A stretch of DNA of 64,000 nucleotides from Eupeodes corollae (Eukaryota; Arthropoda; Insecta; Diptera; Syrphidae): assembly GCF_945859685.1 (NCBI RefSeq), contig NC_079147.1, positions 93,922,315-93,986,314 on the forward strand. Direction: 5' to 3'. Position 1 is the first letter of the stretch. Every line of letters begins with the position of its first letter. Shown here one piece after another: positions 1 through 12,796 of this stretch. The notes beneath the pieces are model-generated. The model saw nothing but the letters and a program-made list of their open reading frames with translations. It did not search any database and had not been told where the DNA came from. The position numbers and the translations under genes were made by a program.

Positions 1-660
1 GCACTATAATGCTTATATGTATTTATATCGAAGTATTAGACGTTAAAGTCTACGGTATTTTTTTAAATTTTGTTCGAAATGTTCAATACTTATCAAAATT
101 TAAACAAGAAATTTGAGTTTTCTATACATTTTTTTTCTGATTTTCTTAAGGTCTTTAAATTACTGTGGTAACTTTTTTAGAACGTATCATTTTGAGAAAA
201 TCGCTATGATATGTCGAGCTTACGTGAATTTTTTATGGGAAAATTTATAGTGTTGTGGGCTTATACCAAAAAATAATATTACCGGTTTAAATTTTCAAGA
301 TATTGTTTGTTTGCCATTTCCAAAACAATTTCATAATTGCACCAGCAAAAGTAATAAACATACAAAACTTTTATAAAATAATTTCTATTAATTTGTACCT
401 GTTTTACAGAATGCGTTTACATTTCATAGGTACTTAATAATATTATTCAATAATATGGTAAGTTCAAGAAGAACATTATTCATAACGAGTCCGACAGTTT
501 GGAATACATATACAATCGGTTGAGTTCCTTAGGTTTCTTTAGGGAATATCAAGACTCGGCATAACAATAATGTTTAGTTTTAAAATAAGGGCCTAAGCGC
601 CTTCGCTGTGAAATCCCAGAGTTATATTTTTAAACTTTTTTGATTTTATAAAAATACATT
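1..660. other. AT-rich intergenic DNA
   Basis: I see no coding region, tRNA-like box or recognisable repeat here. The stretch is AT-rich with short homopolymers. Confidence 0.5.
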
Positions 661-662
661 AG

Positions 663-845
663 TTGGCGCAACAGTCCGTTGAGAACTATGGCCTAGTGAC
701 TTACAACTAATGTGGTATTGTTGTCACGGATGGAAGGGACCTGCAGTTTTCAGCCGAATGCGAGCATATAATTTAAGATAGCACTATTCATGACAAGAAT
801 TACTCTTGGAAGATTTATCAATTCTTCGAAGAGGCAGTACCCGTG
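663..845 (-). repeat. tRNA-derived SINE, 5'-truncated copy
   Basis: This matches the body and tail of the SINE family seen complete at 40766-41090. The shared landmarks are the tail (TGGCGCAACAGTCCGTTG on the plus strand), the CTAGTGACTTACAACT block, GGAAGGGACC, and CATGACAAGAATTACTCTTGG. The tRNA-related head is absent. The copy stops in an A-rich stretch where the complete copy continues towards the head. Confidence 0.8.
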
Positions 846-859
846 AAAAAAAAAACTGG

Positions 860-968
860 AGATAGCAATTCATTCGTAAAGCTGTCTTAAAGCTAGACAA
901 AAATAAAACTAACCTAATTAACCATAACTTACAACTAACATACTGTTCCCATACGGACAACTTAAGAT
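860..968 (-). repeat. Short repeat also found at 33356-33470
   Basis: The reverse complement of this segment aligns at roughly 80% with plus-strand 33356-33470; both contain TCCGTATGGGA and TGTAAGTTATGG. In both places it lies immediately upstream of a SINE in the same relative orientation. I cannot tell whether it is the 3' end of an unseen LINE that took a SINE in its A-tail, or an extra 5' module of some SINE copies. Confidence 0.6.
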
Positions 969-1035
969 TTATTTTACAAAAATACATTTTTTTTGTATTT
1001 ATTAAGAAATTAAAAAAACTTATTTCAATATCTTT

Positions 1036-2081
1036 TTAAACTTCCCATAATAAGTTATTGTAATGGGTCAGATTTTTCAAATTGAAAATTTTTTCATTTC
1101 TCGATGTTTCAAGGCCCCTAGACAAGAAATACAAGATTTTTAGAAAAATGTCTGTGCGTGCGCGTGTACGTACGTTCGTACGCCAGTACATTCGTCGTCC
1201 AAAGCTCAAGAACCAGAAGAGATAACGACTTCAAATAAATTTTGTTATACATATAATAATGCAGAAACATGCAGAAAGGGCTCTCAAGAAATTTGGTATG
1301 GAAAGTTGGTAAAAATTGAATTTTGACACAAATATCTATTAAATAATTTGAAATTATGGTTTCGACCTAATTTTAACTTATGAGAAATATTGTTTTCAAC
1401 AATCGAAAAATTGAGACTATGGCTTCAAACTTATTTTATATTGTAAGAAATTTTGTTCTCAACATTATGTAAAATTTTGAGAAAAATCAAATCGATAGTT
1501 TTTTTTACAAGAAATAAAAACTTAAGAGAAAATTAAACAAAAGTTGGTAAAAATTGATTTTCGACACCAATATCTCTTTAAAAATTTGATATAATGGCTT
1601 CTAACTAACTTTATCTTATACAAAATATTTTGTTCAACATTCTGACAAATTAAAAGAAAAATCCAATTGACAAAAAAAATTAATAAAAGTTGGAAAAAAT
1701 TGATTGTGCACTCAAATATCTTTTATCTTTTAAAAAATTTTGTTGTTAACATCATTAAAATTTTGAAAAAAATCTAACAGACAGATTTTTTACAAAAACC
1801 TAAAAACCTAAAAAAATGACTCAAATTTGGTAAAAATTGAATTTTGACACAAATATCTTTTTCAAATATTTGAAATTATGGTTTCGAACTAGTTTTTACT
1901 TATAAGGAATATTCTTTTCAACATTTTGACAAATTTTGAGAGAAATCAAATTGACGTTTTAAGAATAATTCAACTGACAACTTTTTTTACCCAACATGAA
2001 AACCTTCAAGCTTTTCAGAAAGACAAACCGACAGACGGGATGGGAAGTTATCAGTGTGAGTCGCACCCAGCCTCTTTTTTA
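1036..2081 (+). repeat. Family A repeat, copy 1 (about 1.05 kb)
   Basis: The head carries AACTTCCCATAATAAG, a TTTTTAGAAAAATGTCTGTG block, a purine-pyrimidine tract (GTGCGCGTGTACGTACG) and AGCTCAAGAACCAGAAGAGAT. The body is a diverged tandem repeat of about 145-240 bp with TTGGTAAAAATTGA, ATATTGTTTTCAACA and AAATTTTGAGAAAAATC. The tail is GACGGGATGGGAAGTTATCAG followed by GTCGCA and GCCTCTTTTTT. AACTTCCCAT near the start and ATGGGAAGTT near the end are inverted. No coding capacity is visible; class unknown. Confidence 0.8.
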
Positions 2082-2795
2082 TTTTTACTTTAAAACTGCT
2101 TGAAATATGGTCCTGAATATTAAACGTAAAACTATTTTAAACGATCTATTCTACCTATAAACTACTTTAAACTATAACAACCACAGCAGCAAACCTAACT
2201 ATCAACATTTTTTTTGTGCCATCTTGCCTATTCTACTTTAAACCCTTAAACTATAAGCAAGTGTGTAAGCCGGCAAAGGTTTTAAGCCCTATCCCGACTA
2301 ACAACTATCAAGTGCCTAATGAAGCTACCAAAACTGGTTCTACCGAAGGAGCTCTGCTCCTATTTGTGCCATGACGTCCTGATGTACAGGAGTTATTCGT
2401 GTGACGTGGTAGATTAGTGAAAGTATCACACCGCATCTGTCTCCATCTGGGAAGGGGCAACGTTGAACCAAACAGGACAACCATAAACGATCATCGGCCG
2501 TATGAGGGCCATGTAGCAAATTACCTTCACTTTGGGGTCAAGCCAACTTCTGTAAAACAAACTTTTCGTCAGAGCAGTATTTATATGTCTGTCGAAATAT
2601 GTAAATACTGATCTAACCAGATAAGCACTTCACTTCACTTTTGTTCATTAATCGCTGCCCATGAAGATCAACGATGATCATCTTGTGCCAATTTTTGCAC
2701 GTATACCTCGTGACCCCAGCCAACGGAGTCCAGAACAGAATTATCTCCGACTTCTGGACAGGTCCAAAGCACTAACCTTCACGCCATGGAACTAC
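2082..2795 (-). mobile_element. LINE-A 3' fragment (non-LTR retrotransposon)
   Basis: The reverse complement matches the 3' half of the LINE at 31000-33330. Shared blocks include GAAGTCGGAGA, the GATCTTCATGGGCAGC block, the ATGGCCCTCATACGGCC block, GTTCAACGTTGCCCCTTCC, GGAGCAGAGCTCCTTCGG, and the 3' untranslated region down to AAAAATAAAAAA. Coding frames are broken throughout. The upstream end (2757-2793) does not continue the LINE but resembles the tRNA-like head of the local SINE, which suggests a chimeric 5' end. Confidence 0.75.
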
Positions 2796-2839
2796 ACCTA
2801 CATCCATAAAAACTAAAGCTCAAACAGCAACTGAAACCC

Positions 2840-3425
2840 GCTGCCCGTTCGAAACGTCCCGTCGTAGATACGTCAAATGCGTGCTTGAACAACAGGCTGT
2901 GGATGTCAATTTTTCGAACAGAATTTTCTGCAGCTACGAAGCATTTTTTTCACTCGGTGGGTATGTTGATTAGAATCCTCAAGTATATTAAGAGAGGTAG
3001 TTACATCAACAAAAAGTCACGGTTTGGTGCGTTCTTTGGTCCAGAGGTGTCATTGGACCTAACTGTTTTGAAGACGAAAATGGAACGACTGTCAAGGTCA
3101 ATTAGAAGAGTTATGGTCATATGATAACCGACTTTTTGCCTACTATTTAAAAATACCACTTAAAAAATATGTGGTTTCAACAAGACGGGGCCACGTGACA
3201 CACAACCCGAGGGAATATGGGTGTATTGCAAGAGACATTCCCTGGCCGAGTAATTTCTCGTCATGGCGTTATAAACTGGCCACCAAGATCATGCGATTAC
3301 ACCGCTGGACTGTTTTTGTGGCGCTACGCAAAAGACCGTGTTTTTGCAGATAAACCTTTAGCTTTTGAGCATTTAAAAACCAACATTCCAACAGTTATGT
3401 CTGTTATACCGCTCATATGTGTGTA
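2840..3425 (+). pseudogene. Decayed mariner-type transposase
   Basis: This is the C-terminal half of a Tc1/mariner-superfamily transposase, a cut-and-paste DNA transposase, split over several frames. The first part reads as a sequence around the second catalytic Asp (CGAAGCATTTTTTTC, then a remnant of NGYVNKQN). The later part gives WFQQDGAT with H-T-x-R-E after it, then ETFPGRVISR, INWPPRSCD and a remnant of LFLWRYAKD, ending with KPLAFEHLKTNIP. There are frameshifts at about 2990-3130 and about 3230. No terminal inverted repeats were recognised. Related mariner remnants occur at 9211, 26395 and 54590, but I cannot show that they are one subfamily. Confidence 0.75.
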
Positions 3426-3429
3426 AATA

Positions 3430-6400
3430 AATAGATTTTAAAGTTTTATTGGTGGCTTTTGAATAATTTTTTGATTTAGCGAAGCTAAGGTATCAAAATG
3501 TTGTTTTATTATAATCTTAAAAATTATCGAACTTGAACATTAAACTTGTAGACACATATATTTTTTAATCAAAACATTTTAAAGAAAAATTATTTTACTC
3601 ATCAAAATGCAAAACAGTTAAAGCATTCAAAACTTACAACTTTTGTATCCCCATAATCATTGACCCTTTTCTTCTTATTCTGTGTTGATGTGCTTGGGCG
3701 TTTTTGACACAATTCAAAAACATAAGAGATAAATTAAATACACAATTTAGATATTGTACATCCGATATAATAGTTAAAAATTGATAGCTCTTGTTTTTGA
3801 TACAAATTGTTGGAAACTTCTTAAAAACATTGAACCTTCAAAGTGTGGTATATCTGGACAGATAGTGCGACAAAACTCCAAAACCAACTTTTCTGTATTT
3901 AATCTTTTAACAACACTCGTAATAATGTCAATTCTCGTTAAAATCTCAAATATTATATTTCACAATCCGCAATTTGACATATTTTTGTCAGATATGCATA
4001 AATTGGTGTCTAGGAACATATATCACCTCTTTTCTATGGACTTTTCGCTCCTTTCAACATTTTTATTTTCAAACGCACAACATAAGTACACATTGCTGTG
4101 CCATCATATAAAAAGTACCATTTCATGCATTGAGTGCTCTCATTTGAATTAAAAGCGATTGTTTCGATAAGAGAAAGAAACCCTTTTAGCCATTACCAGT
4201 CTGTTGAAATACTTACATATCATTCTCAGACGTCAGACATATGTCAAGGTTTCAATTTATGCATAGTTTATCCTTCCTATTCTTCATATCATTTATATCG
4301 ATCACTTTTAAATGAACTTCAGAACCACGCATAATGGCAGTGTGAAAGAATTTTCTAATTTACTTTTCAAATTGGTTCAAGGTTTTTGAAATTGTATAGA
4401 AGAAGAATATCCCTCTGGCACCCTCCTCATCTTCGGCAATATAAGACATTGTGAGAACATTCAGATTTCAATAAGTTTGAAAACATTTACACAAATTTTG
4501 CGTGCGATGCGTTTGCATTGACAACCAAAGGCACAGTGCCATGATTGTTTTTGTTCAATTCCTTTACCATTGTTGCGATTGTATAGCATTGTGCCAAGGT
4601 CGCTTCAGGGCATATTATGTTGTGTGGAGACTTGTTCCAGATCTATGAGGGTGCTCTCATCGTAGTCGTCGTCGCTTCAAAAGGTTTTCCTTTCTAACAC
4701 GCTTTCACTCCCAAACCATTTGTCATCCTGTCCGCTCTGTCTCTTCTGATGGTTAAAATTGTGTTCAACAAAAGTCATCACGCACAATTCGTGACGTATA
4801 TACCAGAAGACGGTATAAAAAATGTTACATAGACGAATATACCCTGCCCTCGCCTATATTTAAAAACACAACTAAAAATCCCCCAGCACCAGACGGGGAA
4901 CATTCCGGCATATGATTCAAATTTATATGATAAAGCTTCCTTTAACAACTCAAAAAAAGAAATAACCAATTCGTGCGGTTGGGCACATTCTGCCATTTCG
5001 GGAATCACTAAGCTAAGTGTTCAAATCAAGGCTTTTACCATTAGGCCCGCGTAAACTCGTTATAAAAGTTTTTAGTCGTCTTTTTTTTCCATCAAGAATT
5101 TTTAACTCAAAACATCGGGCTTTTACTAGCTCGTGGAGCAAATAAATTCAATTTGAAACATGCAAACAAGGCGCGCCACACCGACATCAATTGAAGACGA
5201 AGACGATGACGATGAATGACAGCCTTTTGATTCCTTAACCCTGCAACAGAGTGCAGAAACACAGAAGGAAAAAAAAGTAATTAAAACTCAAATAATGGTG
5301 GTGTTTTGTCTTTGGGGTTTTTTGACTTATTTTTGATATTTGGTGGATGATTTGGAAGAAGGGTGGTGGTGGGTTTTGCTTGTGAAAATTTTAATTGCAA
5401 ACATTTTAGACGAAATGGTAAACAATTTGAAGTTTTCATATTTTTCGCGCAGAGCAGCGCATTTGCATGGAATTGTGCAGGATGTGGTGTAATTAAGAAT
5501 TCTTTTTTTAATCATCATTTATGGAAAATTTCCCTAGTGTACAGGAATGTATATGTATATCTGATGTTCCAGAGTAGAATTTTATACTGCTGCTTATGGT
5601 GTGGCATGGTTTTGGTGATAGCTGTGTTGTTTTAATTAGTTCTGGGATCAGGAATTGAAATCTCAAAGGAAAAAATTCCTTAACGAAATAAGTTTTGCGA
5701 ATTGAAAAATATTTCAATTAGAAAATATGGGCAAAGTTTGTTAAAGTACCATGGTTTTTGTTTTTGTATGTTAACATAAGGCTTAAAGGTTGTGAGGCAT
5801 GCAATAATAAACATTTTATGAGACTTCTATGCATTTTCAGTTATGGATAATACTTGTAATATTCTCTTATTTAGTGTAAAGATAATACATTTTTAAAGTT
5901 TATAACCGATTTCCAGAACTTTGATGAAAAATAAATACATTTGTCTACACTTGCTATTATTCAGCAACTTAAACTATACATACCTACTTATAATTCGTAC
6001 GAGCATTCGTACGTACCTACTTAACATCTTACACTACGAAATTCAATTCCAAACGGGAACATGTGAGAACCTTTATATAGTTAAAACAACATACATAATC
6101 TGGAATAAGCTATTTCTAACTACCGTACTGTATCGGTTAGTGTCCGAATTCCTTTAATACTGCAATATCAACCAAATCAACGACAACTTGAACATCAGAA
6201 ACAGACATTCTCATGAGGACTTAGAATTCTATAGCGAATTTTAAACTATTATTACAGCAAAGGTGAATACGAGCAATCAACTGAGGAAACAATTGGAGCA
6301 TTAATTTACCATTTTATTTTGGAAAACTTTAGGCTTTCATTTGTAAGATGACTTTATCAATGATTAGTGCAAGGTGAAATGAGGTATTACCAAAATATTT

Positions 6401-6730
6401 GTTTTCCTTAAAAATTCAAATTATAAAGGCTTTGAATTTGCATCAATTCACCTAAAGTCATGAATTTTTCAAGCAAATTCCAAACCCTTCTCTTCGTTAA
6501 CAACTCAATTGCCAGGGCATATGTATTATCATTGATATGTAGCTGTACTTAAGAATATCAATTTTGTATCAAGGTTCATATCTTCTAAATTTAATCACTC
6601 TTCTTTAAAAGGTCATAGACTAAAGGCGCACTTGTTTGTTTGAATAAGCTTTCCCTTAGCTCTTAGAAGTAAAAATATCTGGCCGAATCATGCTAAAGAT
6701 CTGTTAAAATTAAACTCTTATATAATTAAA
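3430..6730. other. Intergenic DNA without recognised features
   Basis: There is no gene or repeat family I recognise. The longest open frames (about 120 codons at 3781-4152 and about 90 codons at 5363-5635) lack any familiar motif and have the composition of random AT-rich DNA. Part of the stretch (about 4500-5240) has more balanced composition and could hold regulatory DNA. Confidence 0.4.
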
Positions 6731-6734
6731 GTTC

Positions 6735-7055
6735 AAAAGTTTAAAGAGCAGGTGAAACGAAATTAAAAAGTATATACACCTCGAACCGAAGGCTGCAAAG
6801 ACGAAAGTGGAAACATCATAGTTGAACCGCAGTCAATGCTGGGAATATAGAAGGACCAATTCTGTAGACTGAAAAACGGCGACGAAAAACCGAATTCCGC
6901 TGTCAAGTAGAATGATCAATCCAAAATAAACGACAAAAACCAACAATCCTATCTTCCCGACATAGATGAAGTAAAGATTGCCACATCTAAGCTGAAGTCT
7001 AAAAAAGCCACTGCAGCAGATAGCTTAAATACAGAGATCTTCATTTGGTGAAATG
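6735..7055 (+). pseudogene. RTE-like reverse transcriptase fragment
   Basis: A plus-strand frame reads through residues typical of the region before the RT domain of RTE-type insect LINEs: WKD-F-RLKNGDEKPNSA, then a Q-x-LPDIDEVKIATSKLKS stretch and KKATAADSLNTEIF (usual form KAAGADGLN-EL-F). It has an in-frame stop and is flanked by non-coding DNA, so it is a relic. It may come from the same family as the RTE-like 3' part at 43755-44930, but the two do not overlap, so this cannot be shown. Confidence 0.65.
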
Positions 7056-9060
7056 ATCATTTTTATTTCCATTTTTTGTAAACGATAAAGATGTTCGGCA
7101 ATTTGAGTAACGAAAACGTTTGTTAACATACTCACTTGGCTAAACAGAAACAATGGTTAAACTTATTTAAACAACTTTGTGTGAATAATAACTTTATTAA
7201 AAATATAAACTTTTGATGTGAACTGGACTTAGGGAACAGAGAGAATTATCTACGCATTATACAAGCCGTAAAAATTCTCAAAATCGAACCTTACTACTTT
7301 TAATAAAATGATTGTAAAAAATTATTTATTGTGATCTTATGTTAAAGCGTTTTGTTTTTATATTTCGTCATCCTTATTTGGGTTAGTCTAATTTAATTAA
7401 GTTAGTTAGGGATTTTGTGAGTTATCTACATAATATGGAAAATATGTTACTTAAAATGTGATGAATTCATTAATCCGTGTTTACAAATTTTTCGGACTTG
7501 TTAATTTTTATCTACAAGTGGTCATGTTTAACTTTTTTTCTAGCAGTGGCAACCGAAGATATACCTATAGCTATAGTCCACTTGAATTCACTTCCGTGTC
7601 CCATACTGAGGTATTAGCTCTACTAAACACGAAGTGAAGCAAATGCGAAAAAATACGAAGAAAAGGAAGGAAAAACATCAAAAACATGGAAGGAATAGCT
7701 TGGAATGCAAAAAAATTAAACATCTAAAAATTAAATGAAACCAAATAAGTTGGGAAGAAACTTTTGTGTGGCACACACAAATTACACGTTTCAGAATCTC
7801 TTTTAACTTCAAATTCCAAGACATTCGAAGCCTTTATCGCAATAGATATGAAACTTTCATTATATTTTTCAATTAGCCATTAGCTGAACAAAAATTTCAC
7901 TTTGGTGTTTTTGGGACATTTATATTATTGAAATCCGTGTTTAAAGCTTAGTTTTCGACCATTAAAAGCAAAAAGTAGGTTTATTTAATTTTTTAAGATC
8001 CTAAAAGTTTTTTTATTCAATAAAAAATAAATTTTGAAAGAAATAAAGTGCACAACTAGATCCTGGAAGCCTGTTTAAAAATATGTATTATATTTTAAGA
8101 TTGCAAAATGTATCTGAAAAATAAGTTTTTTTCAAAATTTATTTATTTCTAAAGAAACTAGATTAACTTATTATCAATCAATAGATCGCTTTTTATGATT
8201 GATTTTTTGCAAATACAATGTTTAAATTTTGTGTGCAGTTGTTAAGTTCCTATAAATTTACATTTTACCCTTTCTGAGATATCGAGTTTTGGTAACAAGA
8301 ATCAATATTTTTTTTAAATAAAAAAAAAAATATAATGACATTATTTAGAAAACTTAAAATAATAACTGTTTTATGAAGGGCACTCTTCTGGATCAATACC
8401 AAAACATGTTTTTCTCGTAGAAAGAAGACAAATTAAGGAAAAAATTTAGAAAGTTTCAAATGTTCGTACTTAAAAACTTAAAAAAGTCTTTTTTCGACTT
8501 TCCTACCATCGCGATGACATGTTTGATTAAAAGCTTGAGTTCTAATTTTTTTACGAACTACACATTTCTGAGACGTGATTGAAGGCGGGGTTCAGGGTTT
8601 AAAGGAAACTTAATATCAATTTGAGGATCTTGAATTTAAGGTTTCTTTTTATGAACTTGAATATTTGCTCTTTTTCTTAGAAACAAATTTTATGAAAATA
8701 ATTTAAAGCATTACTGAAGTTTTTCCAAATTCTAAATTGAATGAAACAAAAATTTTAGTTGGTTTTGACAGCAAACTACTTCTTGGAAAATGTCGTTAAA
8801 ATATTTATACAATTTAACTGCATGATCTTTTTAGCTCATATCCCCCCCCCCCCTGAATCGTCCATTAATCAAAAGTTGATGCATTTTTCTGCATAATTAA
8901 AAAAGGACTGAATTCCCGATTCATATTATGTTCTTGGTCCAGTCCTCTGTTAAATGCAGTACTTTTGGCAAACGAAGTTTAAGGAAATAAAATCTAAATT
9001 TTGTTTTTATACAATGTGAGTCATTAGTTTTGAATTCAAGGAAGTTCCTAGGAAACCAAA
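7056..9060. other. AT-rich intergenic DNA with a 12-base C run
   Basis: No gene seen. A run of twelve C residues lies at 8842-8853. The bases after it (CTGAATCGTCCATTAATC) resemble the possible hAT end at 9103-9124 in the same orientation. Confidence 0.4.
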
Positions 9061-9124
9061 AAAAAAAATTATATCCCAGGGGCGATCATGACCCCTACGA
9101 CCCCCCCTGGATCCACCATTGCTG
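9061..9124 (+). mobile_element. Possible hAT-type terminal sequence
   Basis: The segment ends CCCCCCTGGATCCACCATTGCTG-like. Its reverse complement (CAGCAATGGTGGATCCAGGG) resembles the common hAT terminal inverted repeat CAGTGG(C/T)GGATCCAGGGG. A partner may lie near 8577-8600 (GGCGGGGTTCAGGG), which would make a non-autonomous element of about 550 bp. A related stretch, TCATGACGCCTACGACCCCT, occurs at 34383-34402. No target-site duplication was confirmed. Confidence 0.3.
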
Positions 9125-9210
9125 AAGTAAGTAATACTCTCAGACCGTACTTGTAATAAAGAGTTAATCAGGATAATTGGGCTATTTAAGCAGACAAAAT
9201 GTAATCTACA

Positions 9211-10010
9211 GGGTGGGTCACATAAAGGTTTATTTGTCAGCTATCGGTTACTTTGAAACTCACAGCTTAACATTTTGACAGAACACCAATATCCATAGAA
9301 ATTAATGGGCCACTTTACGCTTAAATATAAGGAAATACTGAAAACTTATTTCCATAAAGAATGCGGTAAAGCTCAGCTTTTTCTGTATAGAAGATTTGGC
9401 GGAGTCAAGGAAAAGGTGCTGAAAATGGTATATCCTTCCATCGACTCAACAGCAACATTTCAAGCAGTAGCCAGAAGAGAATTCTGCATATAGATCTCGG
9501 ATTATTTACTAAAATGGTCTGATTGACATCTGCGTCACCATCATCGCTGAGAAGTTTGGCCTTAAATCACCTTGAATTAGACCCCAATTCTGTGTGAGAA
9601 AACATATACTGGTGGCGGATTTATGTTTTTAAATACAATTATTTCAAAAAGGAAAAAAACGGAGCGGGGGTATGTGATGTTATAAAATCAGTGATCGTTA
9701 GATTGTCGTAGTCACAATGACGCACTGGTCAAATGAGTATCGGGCGTTCGCCAATGCGAAATTTTTCGAGAGTAACGATTCGTTCGTAACGTCTCGTCGA
9801 CAGTTTAGTTCGAACTGTATACGAAGAATAAGTGATGCCTGGAATGTTAACTTGATTGGTTCAGAAATACACGCAACTGCTTCAGCTATTAACACTTCAC
9901 GACCAGTGCCCATTTGATCTTCAATAACTCCCGAAAACATTGAAGTGATCGAAGAGAGACATTCGGAAAAAACAGCCTCCTGGGACATCCAAAAACGATT
10001 ATTCATAAAG
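9211..10010 (+). pseudogene. Decayed mariner element, 5' half
   Basis: The left end (CAGGGTGGGTCACATAAAGG) looks like a mariner terminus. From about 9720 the plus strand reads as the N-terminal DNA-binding region of a mariner transposase: HWSNEYRAFANAKFFESNDS, then a variant of V-x-x-Q-R-F-R-x-x-F, then after a stop TPENIEVIEERHSEKTAS, matching the family's TPENI-x-x-V-R-x-S linker between the two helix-turn-helix motifs. The catalytic domain is missing and the frame is broken. Confidence 0.6.
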
Positions 10011-12790
10011 TTTTAAGAAAGGATTTATAGTTTCATTTATTTTAACGGACACGTTAATAGATAAAACTGTTATTACTGGGCTCCATAAACCCATAATCCT
10101 TGACTAAAACAATCAAAGAAATTGCGTTGCTCCAGGGTATCTGTTTGGTGCCCTTATCCACGCATGGGAAAATTGGACAATTTGTTTCGAGGGCCGTTTG
10201 AACAATTCGAGCAACTCGACGGGAAACATTAGGATGACATAATGTTGAAATATTGAAATCCGTATTATTAATAGATTTTTTAAAATTTATTTTTGGAAAT
10301 ATAAATCTGCCTTCGGACATTCTCTATTTTTTAATGGTGTTTATTTTATTTCTGTGGGACGTTCAACGAAAACGACAAAATCTGCACTTTTATTTATAGC
10401 ATCATTTTTATTCGAAAATTAGCCAATAAACAAAATTTGGGTCAACGTTTCGCTATTAGAATACATAACCGACTTTATTTACTAAAATTGTAGTCATGGA
10501 TTTTTTATAAGAATAATAACCTTTAAAAAATACAAACAAATTTGGTAACAACTTCTATTCGTTTTAAATTCCCATGAATGAAAGACATACATATATGCAT
10601 TTTTTTTTTCAAAAACGAACCCCCTCAAAAACAACTAAAATCTTTTACAAAATTATTTTGGGCTCAAGTATCTTCTTAGTAACATTATGTCAAACTCTTA
10701 AAAACATCGACAGGCAGGCACCAAACCAAAATGCTTCATCTGCTGAAATCCAAGGAATTAGACCTTTCTTCAATAAAAACTGAAAAAGTTAATGCTTCAT
10801 TCGCGTCTTATTAAGAATTTCAGTATATCGCTTAAGATACCATTCTAAAAAATAAAACTTCCTAAAATATTTACACCAAATTCAAGGTCACCGAAAACAT
10901 AAAAAATACTTAAAGAGTTATGCGCTATTGTGTAAGTTCCTGCCTAGAAGGACGTTTGCCTATCATCGTAATAATTGACATTTTTTACCAAAACGCGCAA
11001 TAGCTTGCAATAAGTTACCTTCACCTTTTATTTTTCATAAGATTACGAAAAAAAGAATTTTTCTATTGCCGCTAATAAAATTTGAAATCTAAACACAAAT
11101 GTACAACCTTTGAAAATAAAAATATCAAATAAAACACCCCTTCAACAACTTTAAAAGAGTTGTAATCCTTTACCGTAATCCTTTTAAGAACTCAAAATAA
11201 AACACCGCCTTTCAAAACAAATGAAAACGACTACAAATGATCTTTCTTCTTGCGAAAAAAACCTTATTTTCAAACATATTGGTAAAGGTAGTCATCATAA
11301 AGATATTTAAAATAATACTTTCGCAAATTTGCAAACTGAGTCATGACATGACACACCATAAAATCGAATCCTTCCTTCTTTGTAAATACATATAAACATA
11401 ACCAGACAAATCCTTGCCATTTTTGTGAGTATTTTGTTATGTGTTTCCATTTCAGAGATCATATTTTGAATATACCTTTTTCTATACCTAAGTTATTTTG
11501 AAATTTAACCCTTGGGTGTTTAATCCTTTTAACTGGAAAAGGATTAAATAGCATTATCTTTATATTTACAGTAAACAAAACGTAATAGAAACTTACTAGT
11601 AAACTGGCATATCGATTGCATTTTGTAAATTACTTTTTCAAATACCTGGGCGTTTTGTCGACCAGCCGCCTTCTTCCAAAACAGAAGTCTTTCACATTTG
11701 GCCTTGTTTGAATCTTTTAAAGGATGCGAGCAGCGAGCAACAGGCAATTTGTCCTTATTTAAATGACACATTGAAGAAAAGCGCTAATCCGCTCTAGTTC
11801 TTAAATCGACTATTTCGAACAAGGTGTTCAACGGACAACGGACATGTGCTTCTTTTCAAATGAAAGTATAGCGTTTGATACAGAATACCATCATGACCCT
11901 TGAGTTGGATTATAAACAACCCTCTAGAAGATTCGTACGATTGACAAGACATATATAAGTTGGACATTTTCAATGAAAAATGACCAATCGAAATCGAAAA
12001 GGTAAAATATAAGACGGTTTGGTTGGGATGTGAGTTGATAAAATAACTCACTCTCTATATCGGTAAAAGTCAATATCAGAATAAGGGAAGTTTTGTCTTT
12101 TCAGGGGTTGAAGAGTGTGTCAATAATATTTTTGATGCAAAGTGTTTGTATTTGAGCTGAAAAAAAAGCAGCTGGCGTTAAAATCAAAACCAATCGTGGT
12201 AGGGTGGAGTTTTAAGAATATGTGAAATCAAAAATTGGTTTATATATTTTAATGGAATGTGGATTTTAACTTAACCATGGTTTTAAGTTGAGAGGTTTTA
12301 AAGCAGTAGATCCCTTGATGAGGATCAGAATAAGTTATGTAACTATCGCCAATATTTCCTAAAAGATTTCTTTCCAGTAATTTTGTTGGTTGAAGTGAGA
12401 TATCAAAGATTTAAATTGAGTTGATTTTAAAACCTTAGTTTTGTGCACTGGTGCCAATTCTGTATTAGGGAGAGATTCCAAATCGTCTTTAGTTTTAATA
12501 CAAACAAATTGGTTCACGCATGACTTTCTGTCAAGATTTCGAGCGGAAAACAGTTGTCAGTGCCTAACTCAGCTATAATTTCGAAAAGAACTATGAGAAA
12601 GTCCACCCTATAGCTGATGAGACTAATATTCTGAAATAATTGATTTATTGTAATATTACCTTATTATTGTGATTCTTGTGGCTAAACACAAATTAAAAAA
12701 TCATTCTTTATTCGTAGGTTCTCAGAGTTATAGATTGTTTTCAAGAGCTTGAGAGCTTTAAAAAATAATAGAAGACAGACATATCGATGA
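10011..12790. other. AT-rich intergenic DNA
   Basis: No recognised gene or repeat. Minus-strand open frames of 75-88 codons (10054-10320, 11544-11771, 11794-12051) have no family motif and I do not call them. Confidence 0.4.
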
Positions 12791-12796
12791 CATTAT

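Noticed and set aside
3781..4152. Plus-strand frame of 123 codons
   Set aside because: No family motif, no splice or promoter context; length is within chance for AT-rich DNA of this extent.
10054..10320. Minus-strand frame of 88 codons next to the mariner relic
   Set aside because: I could not match it to any part of a mariner transposase or another family.
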